A DNA stretch of 64,000 bases, from contig NZ_JAERMK010000002.1 of assembly GCF_016918015.1 (NCBI RefSeq), forward strand, positions 310,001 to 374,000, in the 5' to 3' direction. Position 1 is the first letter of the stretch; each line of letters begins with the position of its first letter. The notes below the pieces were generated by a model, which worked only from the letters and a program-made list of their open reading frames with translations, had not been told where the DNA came from and ran no database searches. This DNA comes from Glycomyces sp. YM15. Lineage in GTDB: Bacteria; Actinomycetota; Actinomycetes; Mycobacteriales; Micromonosporaceae. Shown in pieces: positions 16,522 through 24,495 of the stretch. The translations under genes and the position numbers were made by a program.

Positions 16522-17069
16522 ATGGATGCAGCAGTCGCCACGGAAACGCCCGTCATGGGCACATCACGCGCCGCGCCCGACGATCGGGCGGAGTTCGACG
16601 CCTTCTACGCCGGCAACGTCGGGCGGATCACCGCGCAGATCCGCGCCTACGTCGGCGACCACGCCGAAGCCGAGGACGTCGTCGCCGAGGCGTTCACGCG
16701 GGCCGTGGTCCGCTGGAAGACCTTGAGCACGTACGACAATCCGGCGGTGTGGGTCCGCCGTGTCGCCTGGAACCTCGCCACGTCGAGACTCCGGCGCGGG
16801 GCCTTCGCCCGGCGCTTTTCCTGCGCCGCCAGCGCATCGCCGACGTCGAAGGGCCCCAGCCCGACCGCGTCGATCTCGAACGCGCGCTCGCCGCGCTCAA
16901 CGATCGGCATCGCAAGGCGATCATCCTCCACTACATCGCCGGGATGACCGGTGCGGAGATCGCCGACCAGGAGCGGGTCGCCGAGTCGACCGTCCGCACT
17001 TGGCTCGCCCGAGGCAGGGCCGCGCTGGCCGAGCGCCTGCGCATCGACGACTTCAAGGAGCAGCAGTGA
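16522..17069 (+). pseudogene. SigE-family ECF sigma factor, frameshifted (module 1)
   Basis: Starts at ATG 16522 (GAGGAACCGC upstream). The first frame encodes the sigma region-2 homology from FDAFYAGNVGRITAQIRAYV through VWVRRVAWNLATSRLRRG. Just after ARRF, at the TTTT run 16816-16819, homology moves to the next frame (LRRQRIADVEG; then AIILHYIAGMTGAEIADQE; TVRTWLARGRAALAERLRI, region 4). The paralogs at 18132 and 19695 have FLRWQR/FLNRQR here in one frame. Two extra T (or a -1 shift) explain it. This may be a genuine null allele, programmed slippage or a sequencing error. The downstream partner gene still overlaps its stop (GTGA) and looks intact. Confidence 0.75.
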
Positions 17070-17965
17070 GCATCCCAGACCCGATGGCATCGATCTTCAC
17101 CGACTACACCGCCGACATCAGCGCCGAGGTGCAGGGGAGCGGCACCGGTCCGCTGCGGCGCAAGGCGAGGCGGCGCCGTATCGGCCGCACGGCCGCCGCG
17201 GGCACCGCTGCCCTCGCCCTCATCGCCCCGGCGACGTGGCTTCTGGCCGACGTCGCGGGGGCCGGCGAGCGGTCGCCCCAGCCGTACGCCGGGGCGACCG
17301 GGGACGCGACCGTCTCGGAGGAACCGGACGCCTCGCCGGAGGAGCCGGAGCCCTCGATCGAATTCCTGTTCGAGGAGGACCCCGTCGACGCCGGCGACCT
17401 CATGGGCGCGACGGTCGACATGCCCTCGTTCGTCCCCGGGAACGGCGAGGTCGAAGCGGTGTGCGGTTCCGGCGACACGGTCGTCGTCGACGGCATGTAC
17501 CACGGGGCCGGGGAGAGCGGCGAGGTCGAGGAAGGCGAGGCGTTCGTCCTGGTGACCACGCAGGCCGTCGTCACCGCAGAGGACCGCATCGACATCGCGG
17601 ACGGCACCGCCGCCTACGCGGACCTCAGTCTCGTGGGGTACTTCGGATGCGACTACGGCCGCGAGTTCGTCTTCCAGGTCGTGGTCCTCGAGGCGACCGG
17701 CGACGGCACGTGGAAGGCCGAGCAGCTCGTCCACTCCCAGCCCGGAGGCGAGGTGATCAAGGGGGCCATCACCGGCGACGACGGCGAGCTGCTGGTGGGA
17801 TTCGCCGAGCGGTGGGACCCCGGTGCCGGGCCCGAGGACACCGACACCGAACACTGGATCGAGCACGTGCGGCTGGACGATGAAGGCGCCGCGGTGCGGG
17901 AGCCGTCCGAGTACGGGTACTGGTCCCTCGTGATCGATAGCAGCCCGCTCTTCCCCGCCGAGTAG
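17066..17965 (+). CDS. Membrane-anchored partner of the ECF sigma (module 1)
   Basis: 299 aa. GTG 17066 overlaps the sigma stop, with AAGGAG 5 nt upstream. A ~35-residue cytosolic N-terminus rich in Arg (PLRRKARRRRIGR) leads into one transmembrane helix (AAGTAALALIAPATWLLADV). An acidic Pro/Glu linker and an extracytoplasmic domain with DMPSFVPGNGEVEAVCGSG and FGCDYGREFVFQVVV follow. No zinc anti-sigma (HxxxCxxC) motif is seen. Topology and coupling suggest a sigma-regulating membrane protein. Module 3 shares the DLPSFIPGAG..EVC signature. Confidence 0.75.
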   Translation: MSIPDPMASIFTDYTADISAEVQGSGTGPLRRKARRRRIGRTAAAGTAALALIAPATWLLADVAGAGERSPQPYAGATGDATVSEEPDASPEEPEPSIEFLFEEDPVDAGDLMGATVDMPSFVPGNGEVEAVCGSGDTVVVDGMYHGAGESGEVEEGEAFVLVTTQAVVTAEDRIDIADGTAAYADLSLVGYFGCDYGREFVFQVVVLEATGDGTWKAEQLVHSQPGGEVIKGAITGDDGELLVGFAERWDPGAGPEDTDTEHWIEHVRLDDEGAAVREPSEYGYWSLVIDSSPLFPAE

Positions 17966-17973
17966 GGCCGGTC

Positions 17974-18005
17974 GAAGCCCCCGCGAGCTCGCTCGCGGGG
18001 GCTTC
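17974..18005 (+). terminator. Terminator of sigma module 1
   Basis: GAAGCCCCCGCGAG (17974-17987) pairs exactly with 17992-18005 around a CTCG loop. It is nearly identical to the terminators of modules 2 and 3. Confidence 0.75.
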
Positions 18006-18131
18006 GTCGTGCCCGAGGCGACGTTCACGGAAGATTCTTCGGATCCGGCTGCGTCATTCGGGTCGCGTGCTTCGTGTGGGGAGTGCGATCGAACCGACCG
18101 CACGCCCCCGACCCTGGAATCGAGGAACCGG

Positions 18132-18671
18132 ATGACCGCGAGCCCCATCGTGCAACAGTCCACTGTGTCTCGGGCATCACCCGTGGCCCGCGCCGACTTC
18201 GACGGGTTCTACGCCGCGAACGTCGACCAGATCACCGCGCAGATCCGCGCTTACGTCGGCGACCTCGCCGAGGCCGAGGACCTGGTCGCGGAGGCCTTCT
18301 GCCGGGCGCTCGCCCGCTGGGGGTCGATCGGCGCCTACGACAACCCCGCCACCTGGGTGCGTCGGGTCGCCTGGAACCTGGCGACCTCCCGGCTGCGCCG
18401 CGCCGCCGTGCTGCGCCGGTTCCTGCGGTGGCAGCGGCCCGCGACCGCCGAAGCCCCCGGTCCGGACCGGATCGATCTGGAGCAGGCGCTGTCCGAGCTG
18501 AACGTGCGCCACCGCAAGGCCGTCATCCTCCGCTACATGGCGGGCATGACCACCGCCGAGATCGCCGACCAGGAGGGCGTGACCGAGTCGACCGTCCGCT
18601 CCTGGCTGACACGAGGAAAAGCGGCGCTCGCCGAGCGACTGCGCATTGAGAACTTCGAGGAGAGCCGATGA
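18132..18671 (+). CDS. SigE-family ECF sigma factor (module 2)
   Basis: 179 aa from ATG 18132 (GAGGAACCGG upstream). Region 2 spans about residues 20-95 (DFDGFYAANVDQITAQIRAYV; TWVRRVAWNLATSRLRR). Region 4 spans about 120-170 (LNVRHRKAVILRYMAGMTTA; EIADQEGVTESTVRSWLTRG). It should direct RNA polymerase to a small stress or envelope regulon. TCGTGT at 18072-18077 recurs 42-54 nt before the start in all three modules and may be part of an autoregulated promoter. The stop overlaps the partner's ATG (ATGA). Confidence 0.9.
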   Translation: MTASPIVQQSTVSRASPVARADFDGFYAANVDQITAQIRAYVGDLAEAEDLVAEAFCRALARWGSIGAYDNPATWVRRVAWNLATSRLRRAAVLRRFLRWQRPATAEAPGPDRIDLEQALSELNVRHRKAVILRYMAGMTTAEIADQEGVTESTVRSWLTRGKAALAERLRIENFEESR

Positions 18672-19507
18672 CCACCCCTGAGCGAGACCCTTTGAACGCC
18701 ATGTTCGACCGGTACGCCGCGACCACCGCCGCCGAGACCACCCGGGCCACTCCCGGCCAGCTGCGGCGGCGGATGCACCGGCACCGGGCCGCCCGCGTGG
18801 CGGCGGCCGGTGTCGCCGCCGCGGTCCTGGCCGTCCCCGGCGGCTGGATGCTCCAGCAGGCCGGAGCGTCCGACGAACCTCTCGGCGCCGCAGACCAGGG
18901 CGCGACCTCGGAGGAGCCGCCCTGCGTGGAGGGCGGAAGGTACGCGATCCTCGCCGAGGGCACCACCATCGAGGACTACCTCGCCGCCGAGGAGATGGGC
19001 GGGGGCGTGATCTTCAGCCAGTACGAGACCATCGAGGCGCTCGCCGCGGACCCCGCACTCTACAGGTTCGCCTCGCTAGCCGAAGGGGCCGAGGAAGACG
19101 CCTTCAAGGGAAACATCGAGGACGCCAAGGAGGTGCAGGAGGAACACGGCGGGTACATGATCGTCGTGGAGTTCTACGGGACCTTCGAGAGGGACGCCCC
19201 CGTGGAGGTGCTGTACCCGTGCGAGGAGCCGCCCGTCGATGAACGGAGCGTGTGCGCGGACGTGGACCAGTCGCCCACGCAGGTGCCGTGCGAGGAGTCG
19301 CCGACCGAGACGCCTTCCGAGGAGGGCCTGCCCGGCGACGGACCCACCGAGGCCGAGCCGGAGATCGGTGAGGAACCGACCGGAGTCGGTGAGGAACCGA
19401 CCGGGCCCGACGAGGAACCCACCGAAGCGGGCGACGAGTCGCCGACCGAGGAACCCTCCCCCGGGGATGAAGAGGAGCCCACCGCATCCGAGCAGGCCAC
19501 TTCCTGA
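18668..19507 (+). CDS. Membrane-anchored partner of the ECF sigma (module 2)
   Basis: 279 aa, ATG 18668 overlapping the sigma stop. The cytosolic N-terminus (TPERDPLNAMFDRYAATTA; GQLRRRMHRHRAARV) is followed by one transmembrane helix (AAAGVAAAVLAVPGGWML) and an extracytoplasmic domain with several Cys (~80-200). The tail is a long repetitive Glu/Pro/Thr region with recurring EEPTG/EEPTE units (~205-279). The ectodomain differs from modules 1 and 3, so the modules may sense different signals. Anti-sigma function is inferred from topology and coupling only. Confidence 0.75.
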   Translation: MTTPERDPLNAMFDRYAATTAAETTRATPGQLRRRMHRHRAARVAAAGVAAAVLAVPGGWMLQQAGASDEPLGAADQGATSEEPPCVEGGRYAILAEGTTIEDYLAAEEMGGGVIFSQYETIEALAADPALYRFASLAEGAEEDAFKGNIEDAKEVQEEHGGYMIVVEFYGTFERDAPVEVLYPCEEPPVDERSVCADVDQSPTQVPCEESPTETPSEEGLPGDGPTEAEPEIGEEPTGVGEEPTGPDEEPTEAGDESPTEEPSPGDEEEPTASEQATS

Positions 19508-19523
19508 TCGCCTGCGCGAGAAC

Positions 19524-19556
19524 GAGGCCCCCGCGAGCTGCGCTCGCGGGGGCCTC
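19524..19556 (+). terminator. Terminator of sigma module 2
   Basis: GAGGCCCCCGCGAG (19524-19537) pairs with its exact complement at 19543-19556 around CTGCG. Confidence 0.75.
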
Positions 19557-19694
19557 GCCGCGTCCACTGTCCCGGATGCCCGACCGCAGTGGGCGAGGCC
19601 ACTCGATCCCATTGCGGCATCCGCTGCATTACTTTGAGGGCGCCGCTCGTGTATCTAGTGCGGACCCCCGCCATACCCGAGTTGAGGAGCCCCG

Positions 19695-20246
19695 ATGATG
19701 ACCCGCGACAGTCCAGACGCCATATTGGACAGTGTGTCCGTGGAGCAGCCGCCGCTGCGCGCCAACCAGGATTTCGACGACTTCTACGCCGCCAACGTCC
19801 GCGCCCTCACCAGCCAGCTCCTCGCCTACACCGGCAACAAGGCCGAAGCCGAGGACCTGGTCGCCGAGGCCTTCTGCCGGGCGCTCGCCCGCTGGAAGAA
19901 GGTGCGCGAGTACCAGAACCCCGTGGCCTGGGTGCGCCGCGTCGCCTGGAACCTCGCCACCAGCCAGCTGCGCCGCCGCGGCGTCGTGCAGCGGTTCCTC
20001 AACCGGCAGCGGGAGACCCACGAGACCGCGCCCGACGGCGACCGCGTCGACCTGATGCGCGCGCTCGCCGGGATCACGCCCAACCACCGCAAGGCCGTCA
20101 TCCTCCGGTACATGGCGGGACTCACCGTCACCGAGATCGCCGAGCAGGAAGGCGCCGCCGAGGCCACCGTCCGGTCCTGGCTCTTCAGAGGCAAAGCCGC
20201 ACTGGCGGAACGACTCACCATCCAAGACGAGAAGGAGCAGCGATGA
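19695..20246 (+). CDS. SigE-family ECF sigma factor (module 3)
   Basis: 183 aa from ATG 19695 (GAGGAGCCCCG upstream; ATG 19698 is equally possible). Region 2 reads DFDDFYAANVRALTSQLLAY and AWVRRVAWNLATSQLRRR. Region 4 reads TPNHRKAVILRYMAGLTVTE and IAEQEGAAEATVRSWLFRG. It is the third tandem paralog. The upstream TCGTGT element (19647-19652) and the partner overlap (ATGA) match the other modules. The target regulon is unknown. Confidence 0.9.
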   Translation: MMTRDSPDAILDSVSVEQPPLRANQDFDDFYAANVRALTSQLLAYTGNKAEAEDLVAEAFCRALARWKKVREYQNPVAWVRRVAWNLATSQLRRRGVVQRFLNRQRETHETAPDGDRVDLMRALAGITPNHRKAVILRYMAGLTVTEIAEQEGAAEATVRSWLFRGKAALAERLTIQDEKEQR

Positions 20247-21439
20247 GCACCCCGGAAGACGAGATCCGCTTCGCAGCGGCCTTCAACGAGCTCGGCGAGT
20301 CCGCCGAACTCATGGTCGAGCCGCCGACCGCCGCCGCCATCCGCGGCAAGGTCCGCCGCCGCCGCGCCACCCGCGTCACCGTGGCCGCGGTCGCCGCGCT
20401 GGCGCTCGTCGCCCCCGCCTCGTGGGCCCTCCAGCAGGCCGCGACGGCCGAGGAGCGCGAGGCGCCGTTCATCGCCGAAGAGCGGACCACCGAGGCCACG
20501 GCCGGTGAGGACTCCGTGAAGCCCCAGGAGCCCACGCCCTCGGACGAGCCCTCGGCCGAGCGCGAGACGATCGAGTACGACGCGCCGCCCACCTTCGACG
20601 AACTGGTCGGCACCGCACTCGACCTGCCCTCGTTCATCCCCGGCGCCGGCATCGACGAGGTCTGCCCGGTCGACGGCGCAGTGCTCGAAGACGGCAGGAA
20701 CGGCGGCTACATGGACGGCGGCGGGCGGATCGGGCTCCTCGAAGTCGTCCACACCCCCATGGGCGAAGGCAGCAGGGATTTCCCGGTCCTGCTCCTCGGC
20801 TGCCGATTCGGTGAAGCGGCGGCGTACCAGGTGGTGCTGCTCGACCAGAGCGAAGGCACCGGCGAGTGGTACACCTGGACGCAGCTCAGCCACTCCGTGA
20901 TGAACGCCGACCGCCCCTATGACATCGCCGCCGATCCCGACTACGGCGTGCTCATCGGCGTCGCCGAGCGCTACGCCTGCTGCGCGACCGACCCCGACGA
21001 ACTCGACTACTGGGTCGAGCGGGCCCGCCTCGACGGCGAGAGCGACGTCGTGCTCGAGCGCGTCGAGGACGGCCCACTCACCAACGTGTCGGTCTCGGTC
21101 GAGTCGACCGGGACGAACGCCGACGGCTTCACGGAGATCATCGTCAGAGTCCTGAACGAGGGCGACGTCGCCTCGGGCGACTTCCTGCTGAGCGCCTGCG
21201 CCGACCCCGAGGAGATCCAAGCGGACTTCTCCGTCCAGGACTGCACCGAGGGCATGCACGTCGTCGAGGCCATCGGCCCGCTGCAGCCCGGCGAGGAGCA
21301 CAGCACCTCGTGGGAGGTCGCCGCGTCCGGCGGCGCGATCCTCCGCTTCGAGATCGACCCGGACACCTTCACCACCGCGGGGATCGCCCGCGACCTGGTG
21401 TTCGCCGACAACTCCGGCTACTACGAGTGGGCGCTCTGA
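20243..21439 (+). CDS. Membrane-anchored partner of the ECF sigma (module 3), with extra C-terminal domain
   Basis: 398 aa, ATG 20243 overlapping the sigma stop. An Arg-rich cytosolic segment (KVRRRRATRVT) precedes a transmembrane helix (VAAVAALALVAPASWALQQA) and an acidic Pro linker. The ectodomain shares DLPSFIPGAGIDEVC with module 1. An additional ~110-residue C-terminal beta-rich domain (NVSVSVESTGTNADGFTEII; LRFEIDPDTF) looks Ig/CARDB-like and is absent from modules 1 and 2. It is probably a sensor or regulator of the adjacent sigma (inference). Confidence 0.75.
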   Translation: MSTPEDEIRFAAAFNELGESAELMVEPPTAAAIRGKVRRRRATRVTVAAVAALALVAPASWALQQAATAEEREAPFIAEERTTEATAGEDSVKPQEPTPSDEPSAERETIEYDAPPTFDELVGTALDLPSFIPGAGIDEVCPVDGAVLEDGRNGGYMDGGGRIGLLEVVHTPMGEGSRDFPVLLLGCRFGEAAAYQVVLLDQSEGTGEWYTWTQLSHSVMNADRPYDIAADPDYGVLIGVAERYACCATDPDELDYWVERARLDGESDVVLERVEDGPLTNVSVSVESTGTNADGFTEIIVRVLNEGDVASGDFLLSACADPEEIQADFSVQDCTEGMHVVEAIGPLQPGEEHSTSWEVAASGGAILRFEIDPDTFTTAGIARDLVFADNSGYYEWAL

Positions 21440-21455
21440 GCACCCCCTGAACGAC

Positions 21456-21488
21456 GAGGCCCCCGCGAGCGCTGCTCGCGGGGGCCTC
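21456..21488. terminator. Terminator of sigma module 3, shared with convergent pncA
   Basis: GAGGCCCCCGCGAGC (21456-21470) pairs with 21474-21488 around a GCT loop. It lies between the stop of module 3 and the stop of pncA. Confidence 0.75.
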
Positions 21489-21500
21489 GTCGCGTCGTGT

Positions 21501-22055
21501 TCAGGCGAGCGCCACGCCCGCCGCTTCGAGTTCCTTGAGGGCCTTCGCCTTCGTCTCCTCCGCGACCGCAGCCGTGTAGTCGAGGAGGACCGTGGTCGCG
21601 AAGCCCTCGGCGGCGGCGTCCAACGCCGTGGCGCGGACGCAGTGGTCGGTGGCGATGCCGACGACGTCGACCGCGTCGACGCCGCGTTCACGCAGCCATT
21701 CGGCGAGGCTCGTCTCGCCCGCCGAACCCTCGAAGCCCGAATACGCGGCCTCGTACGCGCCCTTGTCGAACACCGCCTCGGCGACCGAGTGGTCGAAGCC
21801 GGGGTGGAAGGCCGCGCCCGCGGTGCCGACCACGCAGTGCGGGGGCCACGAGTCGCGGAAGTCCGGTTCGGCCGAGAAGTGCAGGCCCGGGTCGATGTGC
21901 CAGTCGCGGGTGGCGACGATGTGGTCCCAGCGGCCCGGGGCGGACCCGATCAGCTCGGTGACCGCGGACGCGACCGCCGCGCCGCCCGCGACCGCGAGCG
22001 ACCCGCCCTCACAGAAGTCGTTCTGGACGTCTACCACGATCAATGCCCGGCTCAT
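21501..22055 (-). CDS. pncA: Nicotinamidase (isochorismatase-like hydrolase)
   Basis: 184 aa, a typical length. It hydrolyses nicotinamide to nicotinate for NAD salvage in the cytosol. The catalytic triad of the family is visible as D9 (LIVVDVQNDF), K98 (VFDKGAY) and C139 (GIATDHCVRATAL). The metal ligands appear in ATRDWHIDPGLHF (D51, H53) with FHPGFDH nearby. The PPHCVVGTAG segment is characteristic. It is monocistronic and convergent with sigma module 3. Confidence 0.93.
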   Translation of the reverse strand: MSRALIVVDVQNDFCEGGSLAVAGGAAVASAVTELIGSAPGRWDHIVATRDWHIDPGLHFSAEPDFRDSWPPHCVVGTAGAAFHPGFDHSVAEAVFDKGAYEAAYSGFEGSAGETSLAEWLRERGVDAVDVVGIATDHCVRATALDAAAEGFATTVLLDYTAAVAEETKAKALKELEAAGVALA

Positions 22056-22136
22056 ACTTCGATCCTAGTGACGAGGCCACGGCAGTGGAACCCCCGGTGC
22101 GCGCCCGCGCGCGTTTTTCCCTCACCGCGAACGAAA

Positions 22137-22166
22137 GAAGCCCGGGAGCGAATGCTCCCGGGCTTC
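22137..22166. terminator. Terminator downstream of ctaD
   Basis: GAAGCCCGGGAGC (22137-22149) pairs exactly with 22154-22166 around GAAT. It is 13 nt beyond the ctaD stop on the minus strand. Confidence 0.75.
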
Positions 22167-22178
22167 CTTACGCGTGCT

Positions 22179-23855
22179 TTAGTGCCCCTTGACTTCCTTG
22201 ACCAAGTGGCCCCACTTCTCGTCGAAGACGGGGCGCTCCGAGCGGATGCGCGGGAGCCGGTCGAAGTTGCGCAGCGGCGGCGGGCAGCTGGTCGCCCACT
22301 CGAGCGAGCCGCCGTAGCCCCACGGGTCGTTGGTCTCGACGACCCGGCCGGTCTTCCAGGACTTGAACAGGTTCCAGATGAACGGCAGGGTCGAGAGGCC
22401 CAGGACGAACGCGCCGACCGTGGAGATCATGTTCAGCGTCGTGAAGCCGTCGGACTCCAGGTAGTCCGCGTACCGGCGGGGCATGCCCTCGGAGCCGAGC
22501 CAGTGCTGCACCAGGAACGTGGTGTGGAAGCCGATGAAGGTCAGCCAGAAGTGGACCTTGCCGAGCCGCTCGTCGTACATGCGGCCCGCGACCTTCGGGA
22601 ACCAGAAGTAGACGCCGGCGTAGACGGCGAACACGATGGTGCCGAACAGCACGTAGTGGAAGTGCGCCACCACGAAGTACGAGTCGGAGACGTGGAAGTC
22701 CACCGGCGGGCTGGCGAGCAGGACGCCCGAGAGGCCGCCGAGGAGGAACGTGACCAGGAAGCCGATGCTGAACAGCATCGGGGTCTCGAAGGTCAACTGG
22801 CCCTTCCACATGGTGCCGATCCAGTTGAAGAACTTGACGCCCGTCGGGACCGCGATCAGGAAGGTCATGAGCGAGAAGAACGGCAGCATGACCGAGCCGG
22901 TGGCGTACATGTGGTGGGCCCACACGGCCATCGACAGGCCCGCGATCGCGAGGGTCGCGGCGACCAGCGTCTTGTAGCCGAAGATCGGCTTGCGGCTGAA
23001 CACCGGGAAGATCTCGGAGACGATGCCGAAGAACGGCAGCGCCACGATGTACACCTCCGGGTGCCCGAAGAACCAGAACAGGTGCTGCCACAGGATCGCC
23101 CCGCCCGTCTCCGAATCGAAGACGTGCGCGCCGAGCTGGCGGTCGGCCATGACGGCGAGGAGCGCGGCGAACAGGATCGGGAAGACCAGGATCACCAGGA
23201 GGCTCGTGATGAGGATGTTCCAGGTGAAGATCGGCATCCGGAACATCAGCATGCCCGGGGCGCGCATCGTGATGATCGTGGTGATCATGTTGACCGCGCC
23301 GAGGATGGTGCCGATACCCGAGATGGACAGGCCCACGAACCACATGTCGGCGCCGATGCCCGGCGAGTTGACCGCGTTCGACAGCGGCTGGTAGGCGAAC
23401 CAGCCGAAGGAGGCCGCGCCGCCCGGGGTGATGAAGCCGGAGACCGCGAGGATCGAGCCGAGCAGGTACAGCCAGTACGCGAACGCGTTCAACCGCGGGA
23501 ACGCCACATCGGGCGCGCCGATCTGCAAGGGCACCAAGTAGTTGCCGAACGCGAACACGATCGGGGTCGCGAACATCAGCAGCATGATCGTGCCGTGCAT
23601 CGTGAACAGCTGGTTGAACTGCTCAGAGGACACGATCTGGAGGCCCGGCTGGAACAGCTCCGCGCGAATGAGCAGCGCGAGGACACCGCCGATCGCGAAG
23701 AACGCGAAGGACGTCACGAAGTAGAGCAGACCGATCTGCTTCGCGTCCGTCGTGCGGAGCGTGCGGGCGAGCCAGGAACCGTTGGGCTCCCGGCGTACCG
23801 GCCAGGGGCGCGCGACGATAGGCGTTGGCTCAAGCTTCGGCTCAACCGTGGTCAC
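22179..23855 (-). CDS. ctaD: Cytochrome c oxidase subunit I (aa3-type)
   Basis: 558 aa from GTG 23853-23855, chosen because GGAGG lies 8 nt upstream; an ATG seven codons earlier lacks an RBS. It is the catalytic subunit of the terminal oxidase in the plasma membrane, reducing O2 with electrons from cytochrome c and pumping protons. It has twelve transmembrane helices, with heme and CuB ligand motifs [23 protein letters not shown] (Glu of the proton path and Tyr cross-link), [10 protein letters not shown] and [11 protein letters not shown]. It stands alone here. The other oxidase subunits are outside the window. Confidence 0.97.
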   Translation of the reverse strand: MTTVEPKLEPTPIVARPWPVRREPNGSWLARTLRTTDAKQIGLLYFVTSFAFFAIGGVLALLIRAELFQPGLQIVSSEQFNQLFTMHGTIMLLMFATPIVFAFGNYLVPLQIGAPDVAFPRLNAFAYWLYLLGSILAVSGFITPGGAASFGWFAYQPLSNAVNSPGIGADMWFVGLSISGIGTILGAVNMITTIITMRAPGMLMFRMPIFTWNILITSLLVILVFPILFAALLAVMADRQLGAHVFDSETGGAILWQHLFWFFGHPEVYIVALPFFGIVSEIFPVFSRKPIFGYKTLVAATLAIAGLSMAVWAHHMYATGSVMLPFFSLMTFLIAVPTGVKFFNWIGTMWKGQLTFETPMLFSIGFLVTFLLGGLSGVLLASPPVDFHVSDSYFVVAHFHYVLFGTIVFAVYAGVYFWFPKVAGRMYDERLGKVHFWLTFIGFHTTFLVQHWLGSEGMPRRYADYLESDGFTTLNMISTVGAFVLGLSTLPFIWNLFKSWKTGRVVETNDPWGYGGSLEWATSCPPPLRNFDRLPRIRSERPVFDEKWGHLVKEVKGH

Positions 23856-24079
23856 CTGTGGGCCTCCATGATTCATTTCCAGGTAGCGAACGCAGCATAG
23901 CCCCGGGAACGGCCGCCGATGCGGAGGGGGATTGCACTAGCGGCGTGGCGGAGCGTGATCGATTGCTGTGCTCATCGTGGTTGTCGCAGGTGGGCCGTGC
24001 GACCGGCTTTCGGTGAGGAGTGGTGCCCGCGGGCGGCGGACGCGGCCCGGCGCCCGCGGGTGAGCAATCTCCTACAGCG
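23856..24079. other. Intergenic region, ctaD upstream
   Basis: 224 bp between the cvnB stop and the ctaD start on the minus strand. A conservon would normally place cvnC and cvnD here. No DUF742 or GTPase coding is visible in any frame. It presumably holds the ctaD promoter. Confidence 0.5.
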
Positions 24080-24484
24080 TTACAGGCTGCCCCGGGCGTC
24101 GGGTTCGAGCGCCGCGTAGACCCGCTTGACCAGGAGGGCGGTCTCGTAGCCGACCTGGCCGAGGTCGCAGCCGGCGTTGGCGAGCACGGCGAGCTGGGCG
24201 CGGTCGCCGACGGCCATGAGGAGCAGCACGCCCTCGTCCATGTCGATGACGGACTGGCGGATCCGGCCCGCGTCGAGGACCTTGGCCGCCCCCGTCGTCA
24301 GGCTCGCGAGCCCTGAGGTGATGGCGGCGAGCTGGTCGGCACGGTCGGTCGACAGGCCGCGCGAGGCGGCGATGGCGAGGCCGTCGACGGAGACCGTGAG
24401 CGCCTCGGAGACGTCCGGGACCTTCTCCACGAAGGAGGTCAGGAGCCAGTCGAGTTCACCGACGTTCTTGTCCTTGTTGTCCAT
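24080..24484 (-). CDS. Roadblock/LC7 domain protein (conservon CvnB-like)
   Basis: 134 aa. A single roadblock/LC7 domain: [20 protein letters not shown] (helix/strand), [33 protein letters not shown], then [20 protein letters not shown]. In Streptomyces conservons CvnB acts with the sensor CvnA, the DUF742 protein CvnC and the GTPase CvnD at the membrane. Here it starts 11 nt after the cvnA-like stop, so the two are co-transcribed, but no cvnC or cvnD follows. Confidence 0.88.
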   Translation of the reverse strand: MDNKDKNVGELDWLLTSFVEKVPDVSEALTVSVDGLAIAASRGLSTDRADQLAAITSGLASLTTGAAKVLDAGRIRQSVIDMDEGVLLLMAVGDRAQLAVLANAGCDLGQVGYETALLVKRVYAALEPDARGSL

Positions 24485-24495
24485 CTCGCTGCTTT

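Noticed and set aside
21642-23900. Long plus-strand frame across pncA and ctaD
   Set aside because: It is antisense to two unmistakable enzymes and has low-complexity composition.
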